From: Gordonia sp049847105
GTDB lineage: Bacteria > Actinomycetota > Actinomycetes > Mycobacteriales > Mycobacteriaceae
DNA length: 64,000 bases
Assembly: GCF_049847105.1 (NCBI RefSeq)
Contig: NZ_JBNCNS010000002.1
Location: forward strand, 124,001 to 188,000
Reading direction: 5' to 3'
Both the position numbers and the translations under genes were made by a program. Under the pieces are notes generated by a model. The model had not been told where the DNA came from and did not search any database. It saw nothing but the letters and a program-made list of their open reading frames with translations. Of this stretch, positions 53,001-61,100 are shown one piece after another. The stretch's first letter is position 1. Each line of letters opens with the position of its first letter.

Positions 53001-56000
53001 ACTGATCGGTGAACTCCTCAGTGTCGAACGTGTCGGTTTGCGCGACAACATCTTCGCGCTGGGCGGTGATTCGCTCATGGCCGCGCGCCTGGTGTCGAGG
53101 GGCCGGGTCGAGCACAATGTTCGGATCGACCTGACCGATGTGTTCACCTCGGTCGACGTCGGCGAGATCGCGGAGCGTTCCCGGCGAGGCGGGGCCGATG
53201 GTCGACCCGAACTGATCCGGGTCGAGCAGCGTCCCGATACGATCCCGTTGTCGCACTCGCAGACGCGCCTGTGGTTCGTGAACCGGATGGATCCGGTGGC
53301 GAGCACCTACAACATGCCCGGCGCCGTCCGGCTCTGGAGCGACGTCGACGTCGATGCGCTGCAAGGTGCACTCGGTGACCTGGTCGATCGCCACGAGACC
53401 CTGCGCACCAGGTTCGCGTCCGTGGGCGGCGAGCCCGTGCAGGAGATCTTGTCGCGAGCCGAGGCGATGGACTTTCTGGACATCGAGGTCGCGGTCGTCG
53501 ACGAGGGAGTCGACGAGACGATCGCCGCGGAGGCGGCCCGGGGGTTCGACCTGGCCCACGACATCCCGTTCCGCGCGAGGATTCTCCGCGATCAGACCGG
53601 TTACGTCGTGGTCGTGGTGCTCCACCACATCGCGGGAGACGGATTCTCGTTGATACCGCTCATCCGCGATCTCTTCGTGGCCTACACCGGGCGGCGCTCC
53701 GGCGACGGCCCGGCATTGCCGCCGCTGACGGTGCAGTACGCCGACTTCGCGATCTGGCAGCATCAACTCCTCGGTGACCCGGAGAACCCGACCCCGGTCG
53801 CCCGGGAGGGCCTGGCGTTCTGGGAGGAGGAACTGTCGGGGCTCCCGGGCTTCCTGCCGTTGCCCACCGACCATCCGCGTCCGCACGTCGCGACCGGTAA
53901 CGGCGGATACGTCGACACGGTGTTCGACGCCGACCTCGCGGCCGGTATCCGCACCCTCGCCCGGGATCACAATGTCACGCCGTTCTCCGTGGTGCACACC
54001 GCATTCGCGGTGTTGCTCGCAAGGTGGGCAGAGGTGGACGAGGTGGCGATCGGGACGGCCGTCGCCGGCCGCGACGAGCCCGCGACCGCCGACCTGGTGG
54101 GCATGTTCGTCAACACCGTGGTGCTGCGGACGTCGATGCGCCCGGAGGACACGACCGCCGAACTGCTCGACCGGGCGCACACCATCCGCACCCGGGCGAT
54201 GCGGCACTCGTCCATCCCCTTCGAGCGAGTCGTGGAAGCAGTTGCCCCCGAACGATCGGCGGCCCACACCCCGTTGTTCCAGGTGGCGCTGACCATGCAT
54301 CCAGGGCAGGCGACGGCGCTCGGGGACTGGGTCGAGTCGGCCGAGATGCTCGACGCACGTGTTCCGGCGGCCAAGTTCGATCTCTCGGTAACGGTCACCG
54401 ACCAGGTCGGTGGAACCGGTCTGGACGTGGAATACGCTTACGCTGCAGATATTTTCGATCACCGAACGATCGAGCGGGTCGCGACGCAACTCGTCACCGT
54501 CCTGCGGACGATGATCGAGTCGCCTACCCGACCGGTCGGCACGATCGATCTCGTGGCGGGGGAGGAGCGGGCGGCGCTGACCGCTCCTCCGGAAACGCGA
54601 GTGATCCCGGAGACCCTGCGCGACCTGCTGGTCGCCGGAGTGGTGCACGCGAATCCGGCGGCGGTGGCGATCAGCGGCACGTCCACCATCACCTGGTCGA
54701 CCATGGAAGTGGTGTCGAATCAACTCGCGCGGGAACTGGTCGCCCGTGGTCTGGGCCCGGGCGACGTGGTCGCCATCTGCATCCCGCGTTCGCATCTCTC
54801 GGTGCTCGCGATGGTCTCGGTGATCAAGTCGGGCGCCGCGTTCGTCAGCATCGATCCCGGCCATCCGCCGTCACGGCTCGCGGAGATCCTCGCCGACAGC
54901 GGGGCGGCCCTTGGACTGACATCGACGGCCGTCCGGGGCAAGGCACCCGAGGGTGTCTCCTGGCTGGAGGTGGACGACGCGGCGGTGGAGCTGCAACTGG
55001 CCGGTCACAGCGGTGCGCGCCTGCACGCCGGTGAGCTCCGGCGCGCCCCGCGCGTGGACGATCTCGCGTACCTGATCTACACCTCCGGTTCCACCGGGCG
55101 CCCGAAGGCGGCCGCGCTCAGTCACGTCGGCCTCGCGAACGTGGTGGCCAATCAGCAGAAGATCCTGCGCCTCGACGAGCGCTCCCGGGTGCTGCACGTC
55201 GCGTCACCGAGTTTTGACGCGTCCATCTTCGAGATCCTCATGGCACTGTGCACGGGTGCCGAGCTCGTCGTCAGCCCGGCGGGTGTGTTCGGCGGCGACG
55301 AACTCGCCGAGCTCATCGACCGGCATCGGGTCACCCATGCGGTCATGACCCCGTCCGCGCTCGGCACGCTGGAACCGGCCGCCGTACCCAGCCTGAGCCG
55401 CGTGATCAGTGTCGGAGAGGCGTGCCCCCCCGATCTGATGCGGAAGTGGGCGCGGGCCGGCCGGGCGTTCTTCAACCTGTACGGCCCGACCGAGGTGACG
55501 ATCTGGGCCACCGCGGCGGGGCCGTTGCACGACGGCGACGAGGTCACGATCGGGCAAGCGGTGCCGGGAGTCGGCAGTCTGGTGCTCGATCACACCCTTC
55601 GCCCGGTCCCCGTGGGGGTGCCCGGTGAGCTGTATCTGTCCGGGGCCCAGCTCGCCCGTGCCTATCATCGGCGGAGCGATCTCACCGCCACCCGGTTCGT
55701 GGCGAACCCGTTCTCCGCCGGAGATCGGATGTATCGCACGGGCGATCGGGCCATGCGAACGGCGTCGGGAAATCTCCGGTACGTGGGCCGCACCGACTTC
55801 CAGCTCAAGATCCGCGGGCTACGGATCGAGCCGGGTGAGGTCGACGCCGCGATCCTGCATCACCCGATGGTGACCGAGGTGGTCAGCCTCGGGGTTCCCG
55901 GGCCGGGCGGTGACGACGTGCTGGTGGCCTACGCACGACTGGTCGAGGGCGCGGCGGCCGAGCCCAAGCGGATACTCGAACACGCGGCTGCGCAACTGCC

Positions 56001-58113
56001 CGGCTACATGGTCCCGCACGCGGTGGTGATCGTGAAGGAATTCCGGTTGACCACCGCCGGCAAGATCGACCGGAAATCACTTCCGCCGGTGGACTTCACC
56101 GTGTCCGCGCCGTACCGGGCGCCGACCTCGCAGATGGAGGCGGTCGTCGCGGGCATCTTCGGCCAGGTGCTCGGCCAGGATCGGGTGGGTGCCGACGCCG
56201 ACTTCTTCGACCTCGGTGGCAGTTCGCTCTCGGCGACCAAGGTGACCTCCCGACTGTCCGCGCTCCTGGATCGACAGGTCCCGGTGAAGCTGCTGTTCGA
56301 GCGCCCGACGGTGTCGTCGCTCGCCCAGGCTCTCGCCGGTGGTCCGACCGGGCAGGGCGGCCCGCCGCTGCTCGCGCGCAGCCGAGCGGAGCTGGTACGT
56401 GTGTCCGGGATGCAGCGTGGGCTGTGGCTGGTCAACCGCGCCGATCCGCAGTCCGCGGCCTACAACGTCGCCATGGCGTTGCGACTGACGGGCGATCTCG
56501 ATGTCGTCGCGCTCCAGCTCGCGACCGCCGACATCGTTCGCAGACACGAATCGCTGCGCACGACCTATCCGATGATCAATGACGAGCCGATCCAGGTGAT
56601 CATGCCTGCCGACGTGGTCGAGAGTGAGCTGACCATCGAGGAGCGCACCGTCACGACATCGATCGAGTCGGCCATCGGTCAGGTCACCGGCGAGGGTTTC
56701 GACATCACCACCAGACCGCCGGTACGGGCGGTGTTGCTCAAGGTCTCTGCGCACGAGCACATCCTGGTCTTCGTGGTCCACCACATCAGCGCGGATGGGG
56801 CCTCGATGGCGCCACTGGCGCGGGATCTGATGACGGCGTACGCGGCACGCAGCGCGGGGGCGGAGCCGGCATGGAAACCCCTGCCGGTGCAGTACGCGGA
56901 CTTCAGCCTCTGGCTGTCCGAACGTCTGGCGGTCACCGACGGCGACGGCGTCACCGAGGAGGAGCGTCAACTCGCATACTGGGACGAGCGGCTGGCGGGA
57001 GCGCCCGAGCGGTTGGAGCTGCCCCACGACCACTCCCGGCCGAAGACGCCCAGTTTCCGCGGCGACATGGTGGACTTCGAGGTCCCCGCGTCTGTGGTGA
57101 CCAATCTGGACATCGTTGCGCGGCAACATCACACCACGTCGTTCATGGTGATCCACGCCGCGTTCGCGATGCTGTTGAACCGGATCTCGGGCCGCGACGA
57201 CCTGGTGATCGGAACGCCGTTCGCCGGCCGTGGCGAGCAGAGTCTCGACGACGTGGTGGGGATGTTCGTCAACACGTTGGCCCTGCGGACCAGGGTGAGC
57301 CCGGGTGAGCGGTTCGTCGACCTGCTGGAGCGTGTGCGCAACGACGATCTCGCGGACATGTCGCACACCGACATCGCGTTCGAGAACATCGTGTCGCGGA
57401 CGCTGCCCAAGCCGCCCACGTCCTACAACCCGGTCTATCAGGTGATGCTCGCGTTCCAGGACGTGGAGTTCCCGACGCTGCAGTTCGATCGGCTCACGGT
57501 GGAGCCGATACACGAGGAGCTGGCATCGGCCAAGGTCGACCTGCAGCTCACCCTCTTCCCGAACGACCCGGACCGGGACGGGAGCGGGGGCGCGCTGCGC
57601 GGGCAATTCCTTTATGCCGCAGATCTGTTCGACCGGACGACGATCGATCGGATGGCCCTGCGGTATCTGCAGCTGCTGGAGGCGGTCGCGGACGACCCGG
57701 AGTGTGTGGTCGGTGACGTGCGCATCCGTCTCGACGACGAGGTGGTGGCGGCGGCCGGATCGCCGGTGGACGACGCGGACGAGAGTCTGGCCGTGCTGGT
57801 CTTCGAGGCCGCCGCGATCGATCGCACCGCCACCGCGGTCGGCGGTCCGGCGGCACTCGGTTTCGGGGACCTCGAGATCATGACCAGTGCGATGAATCCT
57901 GCAGCGTCCGATTCGGATTCGGCGCTGACGATGGCTCTCATGACACTTGTTCCCGGGCTGGCGGAATCCGGCCCGGAGGGTTTCGACGGACTGCTGGCCG
58001 AGCTCCGTGAGCGTGCCCATGGCGTGATCGCCGCCGGCCGGCGCGATCGTGACGCCGCGCGCGGCGGAAACCCTACGAATTCGGTCGAGGCGGAAGGTAG
58101 CGAACGGACGTGA
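50032..58113 (+). CDS. NRPS2: starter synthetase, C-A-T-C-A-T-C plus C-terminal stub
   Basis: A complete 2,693-residue synthetase. The ATG at 50032 has a strong ribosome site (AAAGAGGGG). After about 20 residues it starts directly with a condensation domain, although no carrier domain precedes it; in lipopeptide systems such a starter C attaches a fatty acid to the first residue. Then follow A-T with a serine signature, an L-L type C, a second A-T, and a third C that ends the catalytic part near residue 2566. There is no A-T after this C: the module continues in NRPS3. The last about 110 residues are a stub resembling the first part of an A domain plus a helical tail, ending in a polar, probably disordered stretch. 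The stop overlaps the NRPS3 start (GTGA), so the two are translationally coupled. Confidence 0.96.
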   Translation: MGSVENAHDATEKDTESGAELVPFALTAAQRGMWFAENLSADYSVTVAQYLDIRDKDRPLDREYFRDAIVTNARERESAFTRILEVNGVPMQIVDQDLDNDLDFLDFRDHADPVGAALRWMNDDYQQHMDLRRDHLVVSTVIRVADDRSFWYVRAHHIAMDGYAGLTGVLEVVTRYNAAVEGSEFIPNRGASLAELVEDDKKYIAGTRRVTDREYWVERVRDLPERVTLAHRSVAAELSPRNLVAGSELSASQQSDLDRVVAEANTSAAVLLTAGFSAYLARMAGTDDVVLSLPVTGRSTAKIKRASGMLANMLPVRVRDASRLTMRGLIEQVQLELTGALRHQRYRFEDIRIDAGLQDANTASFGPIINLMFFDKPIELTGATVDYHILTSGILEDLRLNVYQASPGARLVVDFHGNPNLYSAVELEGHLQRFMAFLDRIFSDTDLLIGDVDLLLDGEREEMVGLGIGPQATPPDPDAHLLAAFEQRVRDRGDDVAIESGGRRWSYTQFDRLRTLIATHLVDSGIGRGDHVVVALDRGIAQVAAIYATLSVGAAYVPVDPAQPQERRRLIAETVAAHLIVDAALMSSIGFDSAANNPAAIADLAPARVTGGGSEAAYVLFTSGSTGTPKGVQVSHAAVHNRLAWMQDNYPLVAGDKVLYKTPFTFDVSVWELLWPLAQGAQMVIARPDGHRDPEYLLDLIAEEQVNVLHFVPSMLDVYTEVLQNDGHLTLLPPTVRRVFTSGEALPRLLADRVLEGSSAELVNLYGPTEAAIDVTEYRVVADDGPVPIGRPVANTDVYVLDTRLRPVPAGVAGELYLAGCQLADGYVGRSDLTSDRFVANHLGPNGSRMYRTGDLVRWSPDGQLHYLGRTDFQVKIRGQRIEPGEIESVLDSMPGVDATAVVPRTDLAPGPVLVAYLRSDDDSVSEAAALSWCRRHLPSHMVPSSAVLLDQFPINATGKLDRKQLPAPDLRPVIAYEAPRTPVEHTLAALIGELLSVERVGLRDNIFALGGDSLMAARLVSRGRVEHNVRIDLTDVFTSVDVGEIAERSRRGGADGRPELIRVEQRPDTIPLSHSQTRLWFVNRMDPVASTYNMPGAVRLWSDVDVDALQGALGDLVDRHETLRTRFASVGGEPVQEILSRAEAMDFLDIEVAVVDEGVDETIAAEAARGFDLAHDIPFRARILRDQTGYVVVVVLHHIAGDGFSLIPLIRDLFVAYTGRRSGDGPALPPLTVQYADFAIWQHQLLGDPENPTPVAREGLAFWEEELSGLPGFLPLPTDHPRPHVATGNGGYVDTVFDADLAAGIRTLARDHNVTPFSVVHTAFAVLLARWAEVDEVAIGTAVAGRDEPATADLVGMFVNTVVLRTSMRPEDTTAELLDRAHTIRTRAMRHSSIPFERVVEAVAPERSAAHTPLFQVALTMHPGQATALGDWVESAEMLDARVPAAKFDLSVTVTDQVGGTGLDVEYAYAADIFDHRTIERVATQLVTVLRTMIESPTRPVGTIDLVAGEERAALTAPPETRVIPETLRDLLVAGVVHANPAAVAISGTSTITWSTMEVVSNQLARELVARGLGPGDVVAICIPRSHLSVLAMVSVIKSGAAFVSIDPGHPPSRLAEILADSGAALGLTSTAVRGKAPEGVSWLEVDDAAVELQLAGHSGARLHAGELRRAPRVDDLAYLIYTSGSTGRPKAAALSHVGLANVVANQQKILRLDERSRVLHVASPSFDASIFEILMALCTGAELVVSPAGVFGGDELAELIDRHRVTHAVMTPSALGTLEPAAVPSLSRVISVGEACPPDLMRKWARAGRAFFNLYGPTEVTIWATAAGPLHDGDEVTIGQAVPGVGSLVLDHTLRPVPVGVPGELYLSGAQLARAYHRRSDLTATRFVANPFSAGDRMYRTGDRAMRTASGNLRYVGRTDFQLKIRGLRIEPGEVDAAILHHPMVTEVVSLGVPGPGGDDVLVAYARLVEGAAAEPKRILEHAAAQLPGYMVPHAVVIVKEFRLTTAGKIDRKSLPPVDFTVSAPYRAPTSQMEAVVAGIFGQVLGQDRVGADADFFDLGGSSLSATKVTSRLSALLDRQVPVKLLFERPTVSSLAQALAGGPTGQGGPPLLARSRAELVRVSGMQRGLWLVNRADPQSAAYNVAMALRLTGDLDVVALQLATADIVRRHESLRTTYPMINDEPIQVIMPADVVESELTIEERTVTTSIESAIGQVTGEGFDITTRPPVRAVLLKVSAHEHILVFVVHHISADGASMAPLARDLMTAYAARSAGAEPAWKPLPVQYADFSLWLSERLAVTDGDGVTEEERQLAYWDERLAGAPERLELPHDHSRPKTPSFRGDMVDFEVPASVVTNLDIVARQHHTTSFMVIHAAFAMLLNRISGRDDLVIGTPFAGRGEQSLDDVVGMFVNTLALRTRVSPGERFVDLLERVRNDDLADMSHTDIAFENIVSRTLPKPPTSYNPVYQVMLAFQDVEFPTLQFDRLTVEPIHEELASAKVDLQLTLFPNDPDRDGSGGALRGQFLYAADLFDRTTIDRMALRYLQLLEAVADDPECVVGDVRIRLDDEVVAAAGSPVDDADESLAVLVFEAAAIDRTATAVGGPAALGFGDLEIMTSAMNPAASDSDSALTMALMTLVPGLAESGPEGFDGLLAELRERAHGVIAAGRRDRDAARGGNPTNSVEAEGSERT
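50085..53195 (+). other. NRPS2 module 1: starter C-A-T, predicted serine
   Basis: The first C opens with ALTAAQRGMWFAENLSADYS, different from the QQRMWFIN type, and has HHIAMDGYAG from 50497. The A domain (about 51440-52950) has TFDVSVWELLWP and a pocket read as DVWHFSLIDK, a clear serine signature. Its A8 motif is RIEPGEIE, with proline where NRPS1 has leucine. The carrier motif is FALGGDSLM (serine at 53071); D in this motif usually goes with a following epimerase, but none is present here. An acyl starter is inferred; no acyl-CoA ligase or acyl carrier gene is in the window. Confidence 0.9.
53205..56345 (+). other. NRPS2 module 2: C(L-L)-A-T, pocket DAFVIVLIWK
   Basis: The C domain opens with LSHSQTRLWFVNRMDP and has HHIAGDGFS from 53623. 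The A domain (about 54600-56090) has IYTSGSTGRPKAAALSH, SPSFDASIFEI, VMTPSAL, ISVGEACPP and NLYGPTEVTIW, giving D, A, F, V, I, V, L, I, W, K. It resembles NRPS1 module 2 (DAFVTALVWK), so a related residue is likely at both places; the residue itself is not assigned. The carrier motif is FDLGGSSL with serine at 56224. Confidence 0.9.
56350..57735 (+). other. NRPS2 terminal C domain, first half of a split module 3
   Basis: A full condensation domain with HHISADGASM from 56779 and the usual closing segment (VVGDVRIRLDD). Its opening, RVSGMQRGLWLVNRADPQSA, lacks the PLSxAQxR pattern of the other C domains and may mark a distinct lineage. No adenylation or carrier domain follows in this protein. 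The partner A-T is at the start of NRPS3, so condensation must occur across a protein boundary inside one module. Confidence 0.88.
57736..58113 (+). other. NRPS2 C-terminal stub (A-domain start plus helical tail)
   Basis: After the C domain the sequence keeps the normal C-A linker and the first roughly 40 residues of an A domain (SLAVLVFEAAAIDRTATAVG; then GFGDLEIMTSAM in place of TYxELxxRxN). It then departs into an alanine/leucine-rich segment (ALTMALMTLVPGLAES, LLAELRERAHGVIAAG). It lines up with residues about 21-108 of NRPS3 and with the 113-residue protein at 46143. The final about 25 residues are polar and probably disordered. None of the A3-A10 motifs are present. Docking is the favoured role, by inference. 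Confidence 0.75.
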
Positions 58114-61100
58114 CGGGGATCGGTGCGGACGTGGTGGACATTTCTACGGGATGGGGACGGCGTCCGCCGACACGAGACCTGATCACCATTGCGGCGCAGA
58201 TCGAGCCGGAGACAATCGCCCTGTCGCATGCCGGTGGGCGCACCACCTTCGCAGATCTGAACACGCGTGTGAGTGCGACCGCGGCGGTGTTCACCGCCCG
58301 GGGCCTGGACACCGAGGCGGCGGTGAGCGCCATCGTGACGGCACTGATCCCTCGGGACGGTCTCGACCCGGCGGGAATCGCCACCGCGACACAGGCCGCG
58401 CTCGAGGAGATCCGCGGACGGGCCTGTGCGGTGGCGGGGACATCGGACTGGGGATCGTTGCCGGGGATCTTCCGCTCGGCGGTCCACCGGTTCCCCGAAC
58501 ACGTCGCGGTGACGGACCTGGACGGCGCTGCGCTGACCTATCGCGAGCTGGACAAGCGGTCGGATGCCGTCGCCGCCGGGCTGGTCGCCGCCGGCGTCGC
58601 CGAAGGAGACGTCGTCGGACTGGCCACCCCACGGACCGTCGAGGTGATGGTCGCGATTCTCGGTATCCTCAAGTCCGGCGCGGCCTATCTGCCCCTGGAC
58701 ACGTCACATCCGGCCGAGCGACTCTCGTTCGTCGTCGCGGATGCCGCGCCGTCGCTGATCATCACCGACCACGGCGGACGGGAGACACTCGACTTCCTCG
58801 ACGTCGAGCGCAGCACCGTCGACGAACTGATGACGGCCGGTTCGTCGGGGAAAGACTCGCTCCCGGCGTCGATCGACCCTCGACAAGTCGCTTACCTGAT
58901 CTTCACGTCGGGCTCCACTGGTAGACCCAAAGGTGTTGTGGTGGAACATCGTAGCGTGATCGCGCTGATGTCTGCGGCTCAGCGGCACTACGGGTTCACC
59001 GAGGCAGATGTGTGGACGATGTTCCACTCCTATGCGTTCGACGTGTCGGTCTTCGAGATGTGGGGACCGCTGCTGTTCGGCGGGCGGCTGGTGGTGGTGG
59101 ACTTCCTGACCACCCGCAGCCCGGACGAGTTCGCGGAACTGCTCGCCACGGAATCGGTCACGGTGGTCTCGCAGACGCCGTCGGCCTTTTACCAGCTCGC
59201 CGCGGCCGTGCGTCCGTCGTCGCGCAATCCGTTGCCCGCGAGCGTGCGCTACATGGTGTTCGCCGGTGAGGCACTGGATTTCGCGCAGGTGCGTCGGTGG
59301 TACGAGGACCGGCTCGAGGCCGAGGGCACGGTGGGCCCCGTACTGGTGAACATGTACGGGATCACCGAGACCACGGTGCACTCCACGTTCCGGGCACTGG
59401 ATCCCGACTTCGTGGCGTCCGCGAAGGGCTCGGATGTGGGTGAGGGTCTGCCCGCATTGACGATCCATGTGCTCGACGACCGACTCCGTCCGGTGCCGGA
59501 CGGAGTGCCGGGCGAGATCTATGTCAGTGGCACCCAGGTGACGCGTGGGTATCTCGGCCGTCCGGGGCTGACGTCGGGACGATTCGTCGCCGATCCGTTC
59601 ACCGGCAACGGAACGCGTATGTATCGCAGCGGTGACGTCGCGATCCGGCGGGACGGGACGCTGGAGTATCTCGGTCGGTCGGATGCGCAGGTGAAACTGC
59701 GTGGCTTCCGCATCGAGCTCGGCGAGGTGGAGTCGGCGCTGCTGGCCACGCGCGGAGTCGACGCGGCCGCGGTGGCGGTCCGGCAGCGCGACAACGGTGA
59801 CGAACTCCTGGTGGGTTACGTGGTGCTCGAGGCCGACACCGATGTGGCCCCATCCGAGATCCGCATCGCCGCGGCAGGGGCGTTGCCGAGTTACATGGTG
59901 CCCGACGTGGTGATGCCGATCGATCAGCTGCCGCTCACGGTGAACGGGAAACTGGACCGCCGGGCATTGCCCGAACCCGAGATCCTCACGGTGGCGCAGT
60001 ATGTCGCACCCGGCACCGAGACCGAGAAGATCCTCGCCGAGATCGTCGCGGACGTGCTCGGTCTCGAACGGGTCAGCGTCGCCGACTCGGTGTTCGATCT
60101 CGGCGGCAACTCCCTGGCCGCGGCACGTATCGTCGGGCGCGCAGGCGAGGCCTTCAACGTGGATCTGTCGGTGCGGGATGTGTTCGACATGCCGTCGGTG
60201 CGTGGCCTGGCCGACGTGGTCGGCGGTCGTGGGGTTGCGCTCGCACCCGTCACGCCCGTGCAGCCGAGGCCCGACGAGGTGCCGGTGTCGTTCGCGCAGC
60301 TGCGGATGTGGTTCATCAACCAGTTCGATCCGGCGGCGTCGACGTACAACATCCCGGTGCTGCTGCGCCTGGCGGGTGATCTCGACGTGGACGCGCTGCG
60401 TGCCGCCCTGACGGATGTGGTGATCCGGCACGAGGTGCTGCGTACGACGTTCCCGGCGCGGCAAGGTATTCCGGTACAGGTCGTCGATTCTCCGGAGGAG
60501 GTCGCCGAACGACTGGACTGGGCGGTGGTGGATTCGGGCGACGAACTGCAGGCCGCGATAGCGGGCGGGTTCGATGTGACATCGCAGTGGCCGCTGCGGG
60601 CACGACTGTGGCGTAGCTCGGCGGACGAGTTCGTGTTCGGCCTCGTGGCGCATCACATCGCGGCCGACGGCGAGTCGATGGGGCCGCTGGTGGCCGATGT
60701 GGTTGCAGCCTATTCGGCGCGGGTGGCGGGCGTCGAGCCCGAGTTCGCGCCCCTGGACGTGCAGTTCGCGGATTTCGCGATCTGGCAGCATGAGGTGCTG
60801 GGTTCTGCCGACGACGCCGATTCGGTGGTGGGGCGTCAGCTCGCCTACTGGTCGACGCAACTCGCCGGCGCGCCCGACGTGCTCGAGATCCCCGGGGACC
60901 GGCCACGTCCGGTCGTCGCGTCGCAGCGTGGCGCGGAGGTCTCGTTCGAGGTGCCCACCTGGGTGGTCGACCGGATCTCGGTGCTGGCGCGCGAGCGCGG
61001 CGTGACGCCGTTCATGGTGGTGCACGCGGGCCTGGCCGTGTTGTTGGGCCGGCTGTCGGCGACCGACGACATCGCGGTCGGCACGCCGATCGCGGGCCGC

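Noticed and set aside
53205..54580. Dual condensation/epimerisation function for the second C domain of NRPS2, suggested by the LGGDS carrier before it
   Set aside because: The extra N-terminal HH[I/L]xxxxGD motif of dual domains is absent and the opening is of the ordinary L-L type.
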